Notes: generated by a model not told the origin, from the sequence alone. A DNA stretch of 21,853 nucleotides from Thermomucor indicae-seudaticae (GCA_000787465.1 JSYX01000225.1:1-21853), one strand, 5' to 3'. Numbered from the stretch's first letter, positions 10,401 to 20,479 are shown. Made by a program: numbers and translations.

Positions 10401-13400
10401 CGAAAGCTGGTCATGCACAGACTGAACGCGAGCACGGATTTCACTCTCCTTTTTGCGCTGAGCGGATACTGCAGCCTGCTCCTCCTTCGTCAACTTCTTG
10501 GTCTGAGTGGTACCCTTCTTCTTGGCTATTTCAGCTCGCACTTCCTGCTCCCATTTTTCGTCTTCGAAGCCTTTTCGGTTCTTATTCTCCACAACGTTTG
10601 ACTTCTTGCTTAGAACTGCAAAAGTGAAGCCTTGTTAATGCCTGACTAAATTGTGCCTTACGTGATACTTACCATCCACATAAAGTTCGTCTTCTGGTGT
10701 TTTCCAAATGCCACGTTCAGTTTCTCCGATACGCTCTACAAGCTTATGATTCAGGTTTTCACGAACGAGTTCTACAAACTCTGGGATCAAGTCTGGCGAA
10801 ATGAAAACGAGCGTTGAGACAGCCGACAACGCCGCTTCATAAAGCAGTTCGGACTATGCAGCGTCGAATGTTAGACTCTAACTTGAATACTCTCGAATTT
10901 CATCACTTCACCTCCTGTTTAGCCGCAAAGCTATTCTTTAAAATATCCATAATCTTCGACTTGTGTCTGGTCACCAGCTTTCCGGGATCGACTCTAGCAC
11001 GTTGCATAAGCGTAATCCAGTTGTACGTCCCGGTCGGCGAAACTACATGTCACGTTAAGCAAAAGAGTTCTCTGGCATACAGTGCGCTGACATACCGATA
11101 TCTTTATGATGAGCTAAAATTATCAAGTCCACAAGTACATTTTCTCTTATTTCCTCCGAAAGATCCGGTGCAAACGACGTTATCGCGTTCAGGATGCCGG
11201 CAGTGCGATATCTTGCAACATCTGGATTATAGTTATCGGCGTTCTGTGCAACCATTGCGGTAGAATCCTTTGTCTTTTTCTCCATCTAAATGTAGGTGAT
11301 ATATTCAGTCGCTAGTGCACGCATACCCTTGCATGGTCCGCTATCTTTTCACTTACGTCTAGAAGCCACTGCTTCAAAGCTTGTTTCACAAAGTTCCCAA
11401 GTTTGACCGCATCTGATTTAGCAATAGCAGCCACGTTTTCATAAGCTGCTTTACGGACTGTATGATCAGGGTGACTGGAAAGAGTCCAAATAAGGGCCTG
11501 TGCGCACAGGTAACCAGCGCCTGTCGTTTCTAGGGAAGCCTGGGATTCTCGCGAGAAAACACTTGTCAAAGCGCGCACAAACCAAAAACCTTCTGCCGGA
11601 GAGAGAGCTTTGGTGTAAATACGGTCCCAAAGCAAGAAGCTAGGCTTGGGAGAAGACACAAGCAATGACGATGGGTATTTATGCTTCGTGAGCATCGCTG
11701 TTACCGCTTCTGGTATCGCAGGCCACTGCTGGATACGACCCGAAAGTGCACCGATTAAGATGTAGGCTTCCAAAGGTCCATCCTTCCACAGCAGCGGTTT
11801 ATCCACAATCTTATCAAACGTTGCAAACAGATTCTGGAGGTATGGAACAATATTGGATTCCAACGTCTGGCTCGGTTTTTCGTGAGCCCACACCGTGTTG
11901 CCGAATGTTAATGCCCATGACTTTCTGGCGGCAGTCTTTGCTGACTTTAATCCGTCTGAAGAAGTCTTGACAGCTTTGTTTATGAAGTCTTTGTGGGAAT
12001 CGCTGTATTCGTCGTTGTAAATCAAGACAATCAGGTGACGGCCGACACCATCGATAGCAGCAGCCATTGCCTGCTCGTTGGTCTCCTTTGCCACCATTGA
12101 GAAATAGCCTTCGAGCGCCTTCTCGCTGACATCCGGATTTCCAATTTGTGCAAGAGACGCCAAAGCGTTAAAGTAGAGCACGCGATGCTCCCATGAACCA
12201 ACTTTTCCAGTTGTCAAATGCTTCACAGTCGTCGTAGCTACTTTAACCATAGAGTCCACATTATGACATACAGTCATCAAAGCGTTCCAAAATGCCATTG
12301 CTGCATCACGTACTCCAGCCGATGTCGAGCGAAGCGAGTTCAGGATAGGATCAAGCCATTTCTCGGAGAATATCTCAGAAGGATCAAACGACAACGATGT
12401 TATGATACGACTTGATGCTACAGGCGAGCTAAGTTAGTATCGTCAACGAAGTAGAAGCGGGATCACCATACCTCGCAATGCCACCTCAGGAGACCGTAAA
12501 ATCATCTTATCCAATACAGGAACAAATTCCTGCATGAACTGCTCCTTAGACACAAACTCGTGGACGAAGTCTCTGAACGCGTCAAGAACCGGTGTCGGTG
12601 GAACTGTCCGTGAAGATACGACATTTTTAACGTAATAATCCGTCAGCTTGCCGCTTGCGGTTGCAACCATCTGTCGACCGTTCACCGTCTTGTCTTTAAG
12701 ACGTATGCTAGTATCAATCATTGCGCCGATCAGAACAGCGTTGCGATATGAAGGTGTACATGTCTGGGCATTGGCCAACGCGATATCAATGAGGATCGGT
12801 AACGAAGCTGCGTTCTGCCGGAAGCATCGTCTCGTGTCGACAAGTGCGCTTTGACTGATTGTCTTTTTGTTATCAGAAGAAAGTGTATCCAGCAACACGG
12901 CCTGAGCATTCACGAGCATCGACAAGAGTGGCGAGGACTGTGCTTGATCGTCTTTGGCATTTCTCAAGACGCAAGTGACCAGAAAGTTTACCCACGTCAA
13001 CAACACGAAGCGATCCGCCGATGGCGTGATACAAGACCTTTTTGTTTTTTTGTGGCACAATGGCACGCGACATAATATTAGCAGGAATGTGCTTCGACTG
13101 CGCCACTTGGATCCCGAAGAACTCACCCCGTTGAAGCATCTCTCTTACAAATCTTTTCAGCTTCCTTGGAAATAGCAGGCACAAATATCTTTTGGAACAA
13201 GTCAGCACTCCAATTGTTCAGCTCCTTTAACACTTCAATAATGGCATGTCGCGACTGGCGGTCATGGTAGCGAGTATATGTGAGAAATATAAGGTGTAGC
13301 AGTTGTGGTAATACTTCCGATGGCAAGTCTAGAGATGCGTAAGCACGTCAGCTTTAGACCAACAGGTTGAAGAAACAGTTCCAAGGCACTTGATTCAAGC

Positions 13401-13586
13401 ACGAAGAAGAACTTTGGATCGGGACAGGCACGACACAGTACCTTTTCTACGCAACCGGATCAGCAATGAGTGGTTCAAGAACTCTACGCGATCCGAAACA
13501 CTAGAAATCGTGATCGTCGACAGCACTCTGGTCTTTACAAATTCCGGCCATGCCAAATCGCCGGTCTGCTCAAGCTGATCAGCCAT
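4465..13586 (-). CDS. GCN1: GCN1, translational activator of the eIF2-alpha kinase GCN2 (16 exons)
   Basis: Exons, 5' to 3' on the minus strand: 13586-13442, 13328-13127, 13037-12472, 12417-11357, 11285-11096, 11042-10912, 10853-10673, 10615-9569, 9509-9391, 9338-7235, 7175-6780, 6718-5936, 5875-5746, 5684-5126, 5057-4866, 4800-4465. This gives 2713 residues, near yeast and human GCN1 (about 2670), with every junction in phase. GCN1 sits on ribosomes, senses uncharged tRNA or collided ribosomes with GCN20, and activates GCN2. The protein is HEAT repeats throughout. The charged [11 protein letters not shown] segment (residue ~860), the eEF3-like centre (residues ~1215-1915, motifs [18 protein letters not shown]-type [26 protein letters not shown]) and the GCN2-binding RWDBD region (~2050-2430, motifs [20 protein letters not shown] and [13 protein letters not shown]) are all recognisable. 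The C-terminus is acidic. The start is the first in-frame ATG. Less certain points are the exon 1/2 junction, the exon 4 donor, and intron 14, where a GC-AG and a GT-AG pair compete. Confidence 0.95.
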
Positions 13587-14196
13587 GACAACCCTCAAGT
13601 CTCGAAAATTCGCACTTTCTGCCTTGAGCTTAAGAAAATTCAAAGGCAGTCACCAGTGGCTACCTCTGTCGGCTCTGAAAGAACAATCCTCGGTAAATTT
13701 ACTCAATCGATAGCCGCCACATGTTACGGTATATCTTTTAGCAGATTTGGTTTCACAGTTGGTACAGTTAGTGCAAAATGTATACGCGGTGACGCTAAAT
13801 GCCAGCATGACCAGTGCACCTGAGGTAGAATGAATGTTCCAAACTTTAACATTACTCGGGCTCTAATGCGATCTTTCTCCCCGTGTATTCCTTATAGATA
13901 CGTTGACACTTCCTATCTCCTTTTTAACTGAGTGGATGTCCTTAAGTTACGCTGATGTTCCCTGATCTATTGCATTTTTTGTAATAAACGTGCGTCAGAT
14001 GCAGCAAGTGAAAAAGCATTTATTGCAATCAACATGTCCTTTTTGCGCTGTTTTACTTACTATTTCATAGTTTATTACGGTGCCTTGCTGAACTACGAGC
14101 TCAGTTCTTCGTGCATTAACCATTTCCCTACTTTAAACTATACGAAAAGCGTTGCCGTCCAAATCTTCTTAAGCACTGTAAGTACAACACTTGTTC
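13587..14196. other. Spacer between GCN1 and the thioesterase gene
   Basis: A 610-bp spacer between two minus-strand genes. It must hold the GCN1 promoter and leader (right of 13586) and the 3' end of the thioesterase gene. A minus-strand AATAAA occurs at 14024-14019, about 175 bp past the thioesterase stop. No coding frame in it resembles a known family, and I see no clear TATA box for GCN1. Confidence 0.4.
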
Positions 14197-15941
14197 TTAA
14201 GGAGAAGCTTCGCTTTGCGAGTGGCGGAGCAGATTCATGAGGTCTACTCTTTGTGCCAACCGCCTAGAGCGCCTTTCGACTCCACCTTGGTACAACACAA
14301 GCTCTGCTTCTGTCTGAGGAACGGCTGCAGGGATCCTCACTGGGACATGGTCCTCATCAATGGCTACTGCCAGACGAAACATTCGTTTTAATAGGTTCCG
14401 AAGCATTCTGAACGGAAGATATTAATATCGCTTACCGATGGTGAAGAAGCCGTCATTAGTAAACTTTGTCTCGTTTGTTTGTAGGTTTTCTGTATAAGCC
14501 ATATCAGAGGAATCCTCAGAATTGGCTATGGCACTCACATCTTCCCGCCTCTTGCATTAATTTTTACCTGCTTCAACCGTTACATATACTTCCATGGATG
14601 TCGTGTATGTGCGTGAAACAATGGATCTGATTGTTACAACGTCACCGACTTTTGTAGGAGTAATAAACTGTAGCGAGTCAATGCTAAAGAAGTAGACCAA
14701 TGTTAGTCCCGAAACGTAAATGATATCATGCTTATTGGTAATTACGATGCTGTCAACAAAAACGCTCTCGTCAGACGGTTAGCGCTCGTCAATGCACACG
14801 CTTCCATCCACGCCATAATCTGCCCGCCAAAGGTAATACTTAATGTGTTGGCATGCTGTGGCATGACTAGTTCAACCACTTCCGCAAAAGTATTTTGCAT
14901 AGGCTTTTCAGATACATTCAGAACCATTCTCGGGTCAGTTGAGTATCTCCTTCTTTCATGATCTTCCGGCTTATCCAATTGCTGCAACCAATCGTTGCTG
15001 CTTTCAGCATTTTGTTCCGATGGTGACATATGGAGGGCTGGATGCGGTATAATACGTGCATTATTGTCATGAGCGTAATCTTTCAAACCTTGCGACCAGT
15101 CGCGCATAAGACCACGGATCTGCTGCAAGTCCAACTGCTTGCAAGCAAAACGCGAGCGCCGTCTATCTTCAGCCATTTCATACCGCTTTTTCTCCAGTGC
15201 CGAATGGGGAACTACCTCCGGTACGCGCACTGGGTAATGTTCCAGTAATTTGGAGCCCAAATAAGTGCGCGGAGCCGGTCGAGGTGAAAGCGCGACAAAA
15301 GTCAAATACGCGTGAGCGACAAAAAACCGCTCTCCTGTCAACGGCGTTTCGGCTTCCACTTTGACGCCCACCTAACAAAATGATCATTTGTTAAACTCCC
15401 ATAATGCATGCACAGAGGGTTCGGTGAGATACCTCCATCGATGTCTTCCACGACCTGTTTACAGAGGCTTGGATGGTTAGCTAAGCATCGGACATAAATT
15501 GAGCATCCTCTATTATTATCTAGACAAGAAGTGCATAGCGTCGTAACCATTTACTTACTATATCCCCAAGTTTGACTGGATGTAGGAAGGCTACATCATC
15601 CACCAAACGGGTCACCTTGGAGGAGAACATTAACACGACAAAGCATAGCTTTTTCTTCCGTTTCCCAAACAGACTTTACCGAAGGCGAGGAAGCATGGCG
15701 TTTTGCGGCAATCCCTGCAGCCACGTCAATCCAACCCAGAATGGTGCCTGCATATGCTAACCCCTATTCATATATTAAAGCCTTGCGTTCAGTCATCGTA
15801 AAACTGCTGAACAATTACCCTGGTATTGCAGTGATGATGGGCGATAATCTCTGTCATAGTTACGCGACTTTCATGAGCAGGTTTCGATGCAACACGAACA
15901 TTACCGGCTTGCGTATAAGGATCAGGGAGCAAACGGCTCAT
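14197..15941 (-). CDS. Double-hotdog acyl-CoA thioesterase, ACOT11/12-like (8 exons)
   Basis: Model complement(join(14197..14366, 14436..14489, 14568..14683, 14746..15371, 15433..15480, 15559..15615, 15680..15763, 15819..15941)), 425 residues, all junctions in phase. It should hydrolyse acyl-CoA to free acid and CoA. Hotdog 1 (residues ~30-140) carries AYAGTILGWIDVAAGIAAKR followed by VDDVAFLHPVKLGDI and NRSWKTSMEVGVKVEAE. Hotdog 2 (~250-390) carries MPQHANTLSITFGGQIMAWM, then IDSLQFITPTKVGDVVTI and TTSMEVYVTVEAE. The repeated pattern (helix with G-x-W/M-D/E, then a D...F/P-x-x-VGD strand) is diagnostic of the ACOT11/12 type. The START domain of the animal proteins is absent. A ~100-residue charged linker joins the two domains. 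The C-terminus (SEASP) is not a peroxisomal PTS1. The frame stays open upstream of the chosen ATG, with an ATG at 16031 that would add a basic, acid-poor extension, so a mitochondrial form is possible. Confidence 0.92.
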
Positions 15942-16372
15942 GATCGGGCGTGTTAGATAAAGGACTTTTCGTAGCCATATCGACTTTATTAGTTCGAAGG
16001 CTGCTGTTAGTCTATAAGTAAATGGCGGCATGAGAGGTTTGCAAAAAGAAAGAAAACGGACAAAGTACAAGGAAAACCTTAAAATGCCCAGTAAGAACTC
16101 AGCATATTCTCCCCGTCGCAGGTATAGCAACAGTCGTCCGATAATCACTCTTCAATAGTTCCAGACTTCTTTTTCTATGATGTGATCAATACGCTTGTCC
16201 TGCCTGTCGGTGGGTAAACCTGGCAAACGCTTACCCATCAGCCATGGCACCGCTCATCACTTGTGAGTACTTGGCTGGCACAACATCGCTTACACCTTCT
16301 TACAGGAACACCACCTGGAAATCTTCTAAAGCGGATCTCGTGAGACAATGATTATTTGACTGTAACTTGCTG
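15942..16372. other. Upstream region of the thioesterase gene
   Basis: Likely promoter and leader of the minus-strand thioesterase gene. The reading frame of the thioesterase stays open back to 16148 and includes several ATGs. Nothing else can be supported, and no TATA box stands out. Confidence 0.35.
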
Positions 16373-16541
16373 TCAGTTAAATGACCAGATTTGTCTCTCA
16401 AGTAGATTCACATATCGTGCAAAGCCAAAGACAGCTTCGTTACCCGCATTTGTTGTCAGATGCTTGCCCAACCTTCAGCTTTCGCCCAAGCTCATAATAT
16501 TTAGTCACAGAGAGAGGCTTTTCCGGCCGCTTGACGTATGC
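16373..16541 (-). pseudogene. Frameshifted protein fragment, family unknown
   Basis: On the minus strand a compact, protein-like segment begins just after a stop at 16544-16542. It reads RPEKPLSVTKYYELGRKLKV and onward to a Cys-containing NKCG. There it breaks by what looks like one extra G (GGG for GG, near 16443-16445). In the shifted frame it continues NEAVFGFARYVNLLERQIWS and ends at the TGA 16375-16373. The two halves read as one ~54-residue unit with one lesion. A second small open frame (16725-16570, -, 51 codons, beginning MITRLGTFEKLGEEG) lies just upstream and may be an earlier part of the same relic. I cannot name the family. A transposon-derived or duplicated gene remnant fits the surroundings. 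The GT at the break could also be a splice donor, but no fitting acceptor or exon follows. Confidence 0.4.
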
Positions 16542-16857
16542 TTAACGTATGCGTTCCCGTAAATTCTAGCTATAGCTTGGTGTGCAAGCTTTTTTTTGTC
16601 GCTCCAAAGTCAGCATTTTGTTCAATAGGCTTGGGAATACAACAGCATATAATCTCCATGCCATTTACCAGGGATGTTTGCCCCTCCTCACCCAACTTTT
16701 CGAACGTTCCAAGACGCGTGATCATTCACACTTACTTAGTTTGCACATAAGAACGCACAGGCACCCAAGTAAAGGTACTTCTATTTCAAAGCAAACTACG
16801 CACGATATTGAATCAATGATGGTTTTTATTTATGAAAAAAGCCAAGAACACTAGCTA

Positions 16858-17310
16858 ATGAGCACTCTCAGCTGCGGAGCAGGAGCCATCCGGACCCAGG
16901 GATCACGACGAGGACGTGGTGCTCTTCGACCCCCACACTTACCTCAAAAAAGTCATATCCACAATATCCGTCTCGTTCGATCCGTCGTATCGTCCGCGGC
17001 TCGTCTGGGATGTCCGTCTCTAACAAACAAAAAAAGAAAAAACCGACTCTAACAAAGAAAAGAGAAAAAGGGAAGTTAGAAATAGACGGGGTAGTTCTGG
17101 CACTTAGCTCAAAGATCTCTTCTCCCCAGACAATCGTTCGTCGGCCGTCGTCTCTAACAACGAAAAAAAAAGGAAAAGGAATCAGTAAAACGAGTGAAGA
17201 AAAGGAGATGACGGAGCAAGGCGTATTTATAGTTGCGGAGCAAAATGGCAGCCCTTCAGATCCTTTCCCTTGGTTGAGAAAATTTCTGCCCTGTGTTATC
17301 ATGTGACTAC
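16858..17310. other. GC-rich island and A-rich tract with three 17-bp direct repeats
   Basis: About 160 bp (16858-17020) is clearly more GC-rich than its flanks and is followed by A-rich, Lys-coding-like DNA. In one plus-strand frame the island reads DHDEDVVLFDPHTYLKKV, then SFDPSYRPRLVWDV and a stop. This looks protein-like, but it has no ATG and no obvious family. The minus strand is also open (17302-16868). The motif CG(T/A)CTCTAACAA(A/C)(C/G)AAA occurs at 17015-17031, 17044-17060 and 17149-17165. A GTTGCGGAGCA/GCTGCGGAGCA pair is found near 16871 and 17231. It may be a captured exon or a transposon fragment; no function is assigned. Confidence 0.3.
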
Positions 17311-18178
17311 AAGATCATCCCATTTTGGCAAACCAATTTACCTTTTCTCCAGTTCACACTATTATCATTCCATTACACGTTCGCCAAGATAGTTGTATCC
17401 ATACTTTTTTCAGTATAATCGACGATGATAGCCCGTGTAAAAAGTTTCTAAGGAGATTATTGTTTATCATCGATCAGCAGAATGGCCCGGAAAGGGGCAA
17501 ACCTTATTTTGATTCTTTCGTGTATAACTTACGCCACGGTAACAAATTGATTTCCATGAAATGATATCATAACGCCAGGACCCAATCCACAAGTCTGCAT
17601 GATAGGTCGATAATTTTTTCTTAGACTTGAAACACTAAACATGCTATAAACAAATCAATATTCACGCTACCCATGAAGCCTCATCAAAAGCCTGGTTTAT
17701 TGCGCACATTGCGATCGAATTATGACATGGTCATGTCAAATAATTTAAAGCCAAAAAATTAAAGTCAACGACGGATCGCAGGTTTCTGCAGTAACTGAGT
17801 GCCGTGTGCTCTGTGAGCATGGGAAGCGGGTTTGTTGATCGTTGCATGTGAATATTAGCTCAAGCAAGGTACATGGACGGAGTTAGTTGACAGTCAACCA
17901 AACCGTCAATATAGCGCCACAAAAATTTCTCATGTAGGATTAAGTAACGCAGCCTGCATATTGATATTGGATGCCGGATGGATAGCAATCAAAAACATCT
18001 TTTGCCTGGTAGAAAATTGCCTTGCTGGTTTGAGTATGTAGCGTAAATCTGATCGCCATGAGAGGACTCGGATCTCCATAGTCGATTGACCATATAGAGA
18101 AATTTTTCATTGCAAGTAAATATGGAACAGTTTTTCCACTTCTTTTCATTTTAGCTTACTTTGTTCTACAGTATGTGA
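17311..18178. other. AT-rich spacer without a supported gene
   Basis: About 870 bp. It contains a small minus-strand open frame (18149-17940, 69 codons) with no family resemblance. There are short palindromes, for example TGACATG-GT-CATGTCA at about 17721-17736 and TTGACAGTCAA near 17887. I see no gene, RNA or bounded element. Confidence 0.4.
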
Positions 18179-18801
18179 TGCTCCAACAAGGTGAGAAGTC
18201 AGCGACGTTCACAGCCGCCAACACCTGCCCTACCGGCGGCCCCGCGCGCATTGCAAACATCTCCTTCATCCGAACGCCAGCAGATGGAAGAAATGCAGCA
18301 GACTTTGAAGAAGCTGCTACAGAAAGGTAAAGAGAACTCTGCTATTATTGAACAGCTTGAGTATCGGCTGAACGAAGCGCTGAACAAGTACGAGCAGCAT
18401 GAGAAGCAAATGATTGATCAGTTCACCAAGAAGCTGCAAGTATGCTTAAAGACTATCGACAAACAGAACCCATTGATGGAAAGCCAGACAATTAAGGACG
18501 ACATACAATTAAACCTAGTAGACCATTCGAAAAGGAGAATCGGTCGTTGCAAATGAATGAATCGCAACTGCAGGAGACCATAAATATGTACGAGCAGACT
18601 GTCGAGCAGACGAACGAAGAAACTGAAGGAGGAAATCACAAAGTCGTGGAGCTGGAGTGTGTACTTGATGACTTGCAAAGTGTGACGGAGAAGCAAAAAT
18701 ATGATTTTGAGCAAGACGCTCAAGAGAAGCAGAAGACGGATTTAGAAGGATTGAAGGAAGCAGTTTATTGTTGCAAGGGAGGCGCTAAAGAAGAAAGATA
18801 A
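18179..18801 (+). pseudogene. Decayed coiled-coil protein copy A (plus strand)
   Basis: The open frame runs from 18179 (a TGA lies at 18176) with no ATG before 18284, so the N-terminus is missing. It begins with a basic, Ser/Pro/Ala-rich linker (SQPPTPALPAAPRALQ). A coiled coil follows, with heptads from SERQQMEEMQQTLKKLL onward and strings such as NSAIIEQLEYRLNEALNKY. Near 18500-18530 the frame shifts. The coil resumes as FEKENRSLQMNESQLQETIN and runs to about 18800, where it degrades. Copy B on the other strand has the same order of segments, including a matching EKEN block, so the whole stretch was once one coding unit. A basic Ser/Pro linker followed by a coil is the layout behind CAP-Gly domains of p150Glued/CLIP-like proteins. 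That parallel is weak and no CAP-Gly domain is seen. Its state (one frameshift, missing start) suggests a pseudogene or gene fragment. Confidence 0.6.
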
Positions 18802-19068
18802 TACAGTACTCGCTCGATACATCGATACTCTCGATATACTGATCGACATCTGCAATGACCAATTTGCTTTTTTCAAGCGGATGTCCACTTGATATGACCA
18901 TATTCTTGATGTAACGATCGTAAGGCGGGTTGGGTCATCGTACACCCGGGAGAGAAACCAAGGAAAAAGAGGCTTAATCAAACGCATAGAAACTCTGCGC
19001 TTTTGCACAAATTATGACCGTGAGGATGGTTATCCACAGGCCACTGGGTAGCACTGGCACATTCGATT

Positions 19069-20061
19069 TCAGAAAGTATAGCGTAGTTTCGCTTCCTCCG
19101 TGCGCTCGGCCTATCTTCTCGTTTTGCTTTCAATCACATTGGACTGTTCTAACAGTTTCTCTCTGAGAGTTTTAATTGTACCATTTTCCTGTTGTAACTT
19201 CTCCGTTAGGATTTATACGGCGCCTATCGCGCGACGACATGATTTTCTCGTATTCTTCGACTTGCTGGCTTTTTCCACTCAACTTTGGCCCCTGTGTTTC
19301 TATCGTTTCTGCTTGATCTGTGACGATCCGCTTCAATTCTGCTTTGCATCATTCCGCGTCCAAGATCATCATTGTTTATCTCTGTCAGCTCATTCAGCTA
19401 ATAGATCATCCAGCCTTGCTTCTCAACTTTCTGGTCCAATGTTTTGACTTCCTGATTTTTACCTGTAGTCTTCTCGTACATCTGAATCGTCTCTTTGCGC
19501 TCAAAGACGTCGGTTTCGAAGGACAGCGTTTTCTTTTTCAGGTGGCCAAATGATTTTGTCCATGCTCCGGGAACCCAGGGAGTTTGGACTTCGACAGGAG
19601 TTCAGGGTATAGAGGCTTGCACTGGATTGCAAAGTAGGTAATTCAGGAAGTCTATACCTGGACGGGAGTCCACTGGACTGGACTGCATTCCACAGGTTCC
19701 CGGAGTCTTGAGAGTGAGGCCGTAATCTCCATCACATTTGGATTTTCCCGCGTTTGCTGGTAGAACAATGCTTTCTGCTTGTCAATGGTCGCCTGCTGCT
19801 CCAACCTCTTCAGTATGCTGTTTAGACTTTGCTCATGCTTCTAAATGATACTGGTATTCTCTTTGACGTCTGCTGAAGCATGTTAAGCGCTTCTTCCAGC
19901 TGTTTCATCTCTTCTCGCTGGGCCGACGGCTGCCCTTCGCATTGAAGGGATACGCCACCCGTTCTGGTTGCATTATGCAATCTCTGCTTCTCAAAGCGTA
20001 CCTTGGCAGATGCAATAGTAAAGTAAAAAATCTGCAAAGCCAGTTTCATACGCAGAAGCAT
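19069..20061 (-). pseudogene. Decayed coiled-coil protein copy B (minus strand), paralogue of copy A
   Basis: This relic reads on the minus strand from about 20061 to the TGA at 19071-19069. The segment QPSAQREEMKQLEEALNMLQ continues, after a one-base frameshift near 19862, as ENTSII before a TAG (19843-19841). It aligns without gaps over 30 residues to copy A at 18260-18349 (shared ...P-S...R...M...L..L-Q..K-E-N..I-I). The coil continues through KRLEQQATIDKQKALFYQQT, is interrupted by a 141-bp palindromic insertion (19705-19565), and resumes as PPEKENAVLRN and ETIQMYEK, with a one-base shift between them. Later pieces (AELKRIVTDQAETIETQ, KSQQVEEYEKIMSSRD, EKLQQENGTIKTLREKLLEQ) are split by stops and shifts. 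There are at least three frameshifts, several stops and one insertion, so it is clearly a pseudogene. It is more damaged than copy A, to which it lies tail to tail. Confidence 0.65.
19565..19705. repeat. 141-bp foldback (palindromic) insertion
   Basis: The ends are perfect 11-bp inverted repeats, CTCCGGGAACC (19565-19575) and GGTTCCCGGAG (19695-19705). A second inverted pair, GGTATAGA (19606-19613) and TCTATACC (19651-19658), lies at similar depth inside each arm, with partial complementarity between. The unit interrupts the coding-like frame of copy B, where copy A has no extra sequence. It resembles a miniature foldback element. I see no clear target-site duplication. Confidence 0.5.
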
Positions 20062-20109
20062 TAAGGCGTTCTTAGATTCAGTCCAATATGGTTATGACGG
20101 ACCACATAA

Positions 20110-20479
20110 CACTACGGGAAAACTAATCTTTCAATCCAACGATATATTCTTGAATAATCCTTGGAACAATCCTTGAATAAAGGTTGTTCAAGGATAAGAT
20201 TCAACTTCTATCACCGGACTGACCTAGTCAAGGTTCGAGTTTTCAGCTCACGTTTCGCGGCAACCGACCTTCAAAGGTCATGTAAATGCTTCGGATTGAG
20301 TGTAAACTATAGTTATTGCAAAAAGCAGTAATCATTGAATTCAAGAATACGATCTTTAAATTATCATTGAACTAGTCCTTGAATTCAACCATCATCCTTT
20401 ACGTAACCTTTAATTCCAGGACGTATCCTTTACTTTATCCTGGCATAATCAAAATTCAAGGATCATTTTTCCGGTAGTG
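20110..20479. mobile_element. 370-bp non-autonomous CACTA-type (EnSpm/CMC) miniature transposon
   Basis: The left end CACTACGGGAAAAC and the inverted right end (CACTACCGGAAAAA on the minus strand) agree at 21 of the first 26 positions. The element is flanked by TAA on both sides (20107-20109 and 20480-20482), a 3-bp target duplication. CACTA-family elements are defined by ends starting CACTA and by 3-bp duplications, and they usually carry subterminal repeats. Here the 9-bp motif ATCCTTGAA or close variants recurs in both orientations inside both ends: about 20157, 20169 and 20187 (inverted) on the left; 20375, 20394, 20425 and 20455 (inverted) on the right. An internal palindrome GACCTT-CA-AAGGTC lies at 20269-20282. 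There is no coding capacity, so it would need a transposase from elsewhere. Boundaries are sharp; the superfamily rests on ends, duplication length and repeats. Confidence 0.8.

Noticed and set aside
10093..10627. Several plus-strand frames of 60-110 codons opposite GCN1.
   Set aside because: They are antisense shadows of a long, well-conserved GCN1 exon.
13329..13441. Alternative GCN1 exon 1 donor at CTTC|GTGCTT (near 13401) giving a longer first exon.
   Set aside because: The donor at AAAAG|GTACTG gives [12 protein letters not shown], which resembles other GCN1 N-termini (KDLP...), whereas the longer exon adds unconserved residues. Transcript data would decide.
14526..14567. A 42-bp intron in the thioesterase gene (acceptor CCATAG).
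   Set aside because: The in-phase acceptor TACAG at 14491-14490 gives a 78-bp intron and restores the family pattern VEAENLQTNETKFTNDGFF, while the 42-bp version adds 18 unmatched residues.
16868..17302. A 144-codon minus-strand open frame.
   Set aside because: Its middle is the complement of A-rich tracts (runs of Phe) and the plus strand over the GC-rich part reads more protein-like. No domain is visible.
17940..18149. A 69-codon minus-strand frame with an ATG, divergent from coiled-coil copy A.
   Set aside because: No family resemblance, no splice partners and AT-rich surroundings; length is within chance.
18518..18573. A 56-bp GT-AG intron that would join the two open frames of coiled-coil copy A in phase.
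   Set aside because: The supposed intron encodes FEKENRSLQMNESQ, which aligns codon for codon with EKENAVLRN... in copy B. The segment was therefore coding, and a frameshift explains the break better. Not fully excluded as a newly gained intron.
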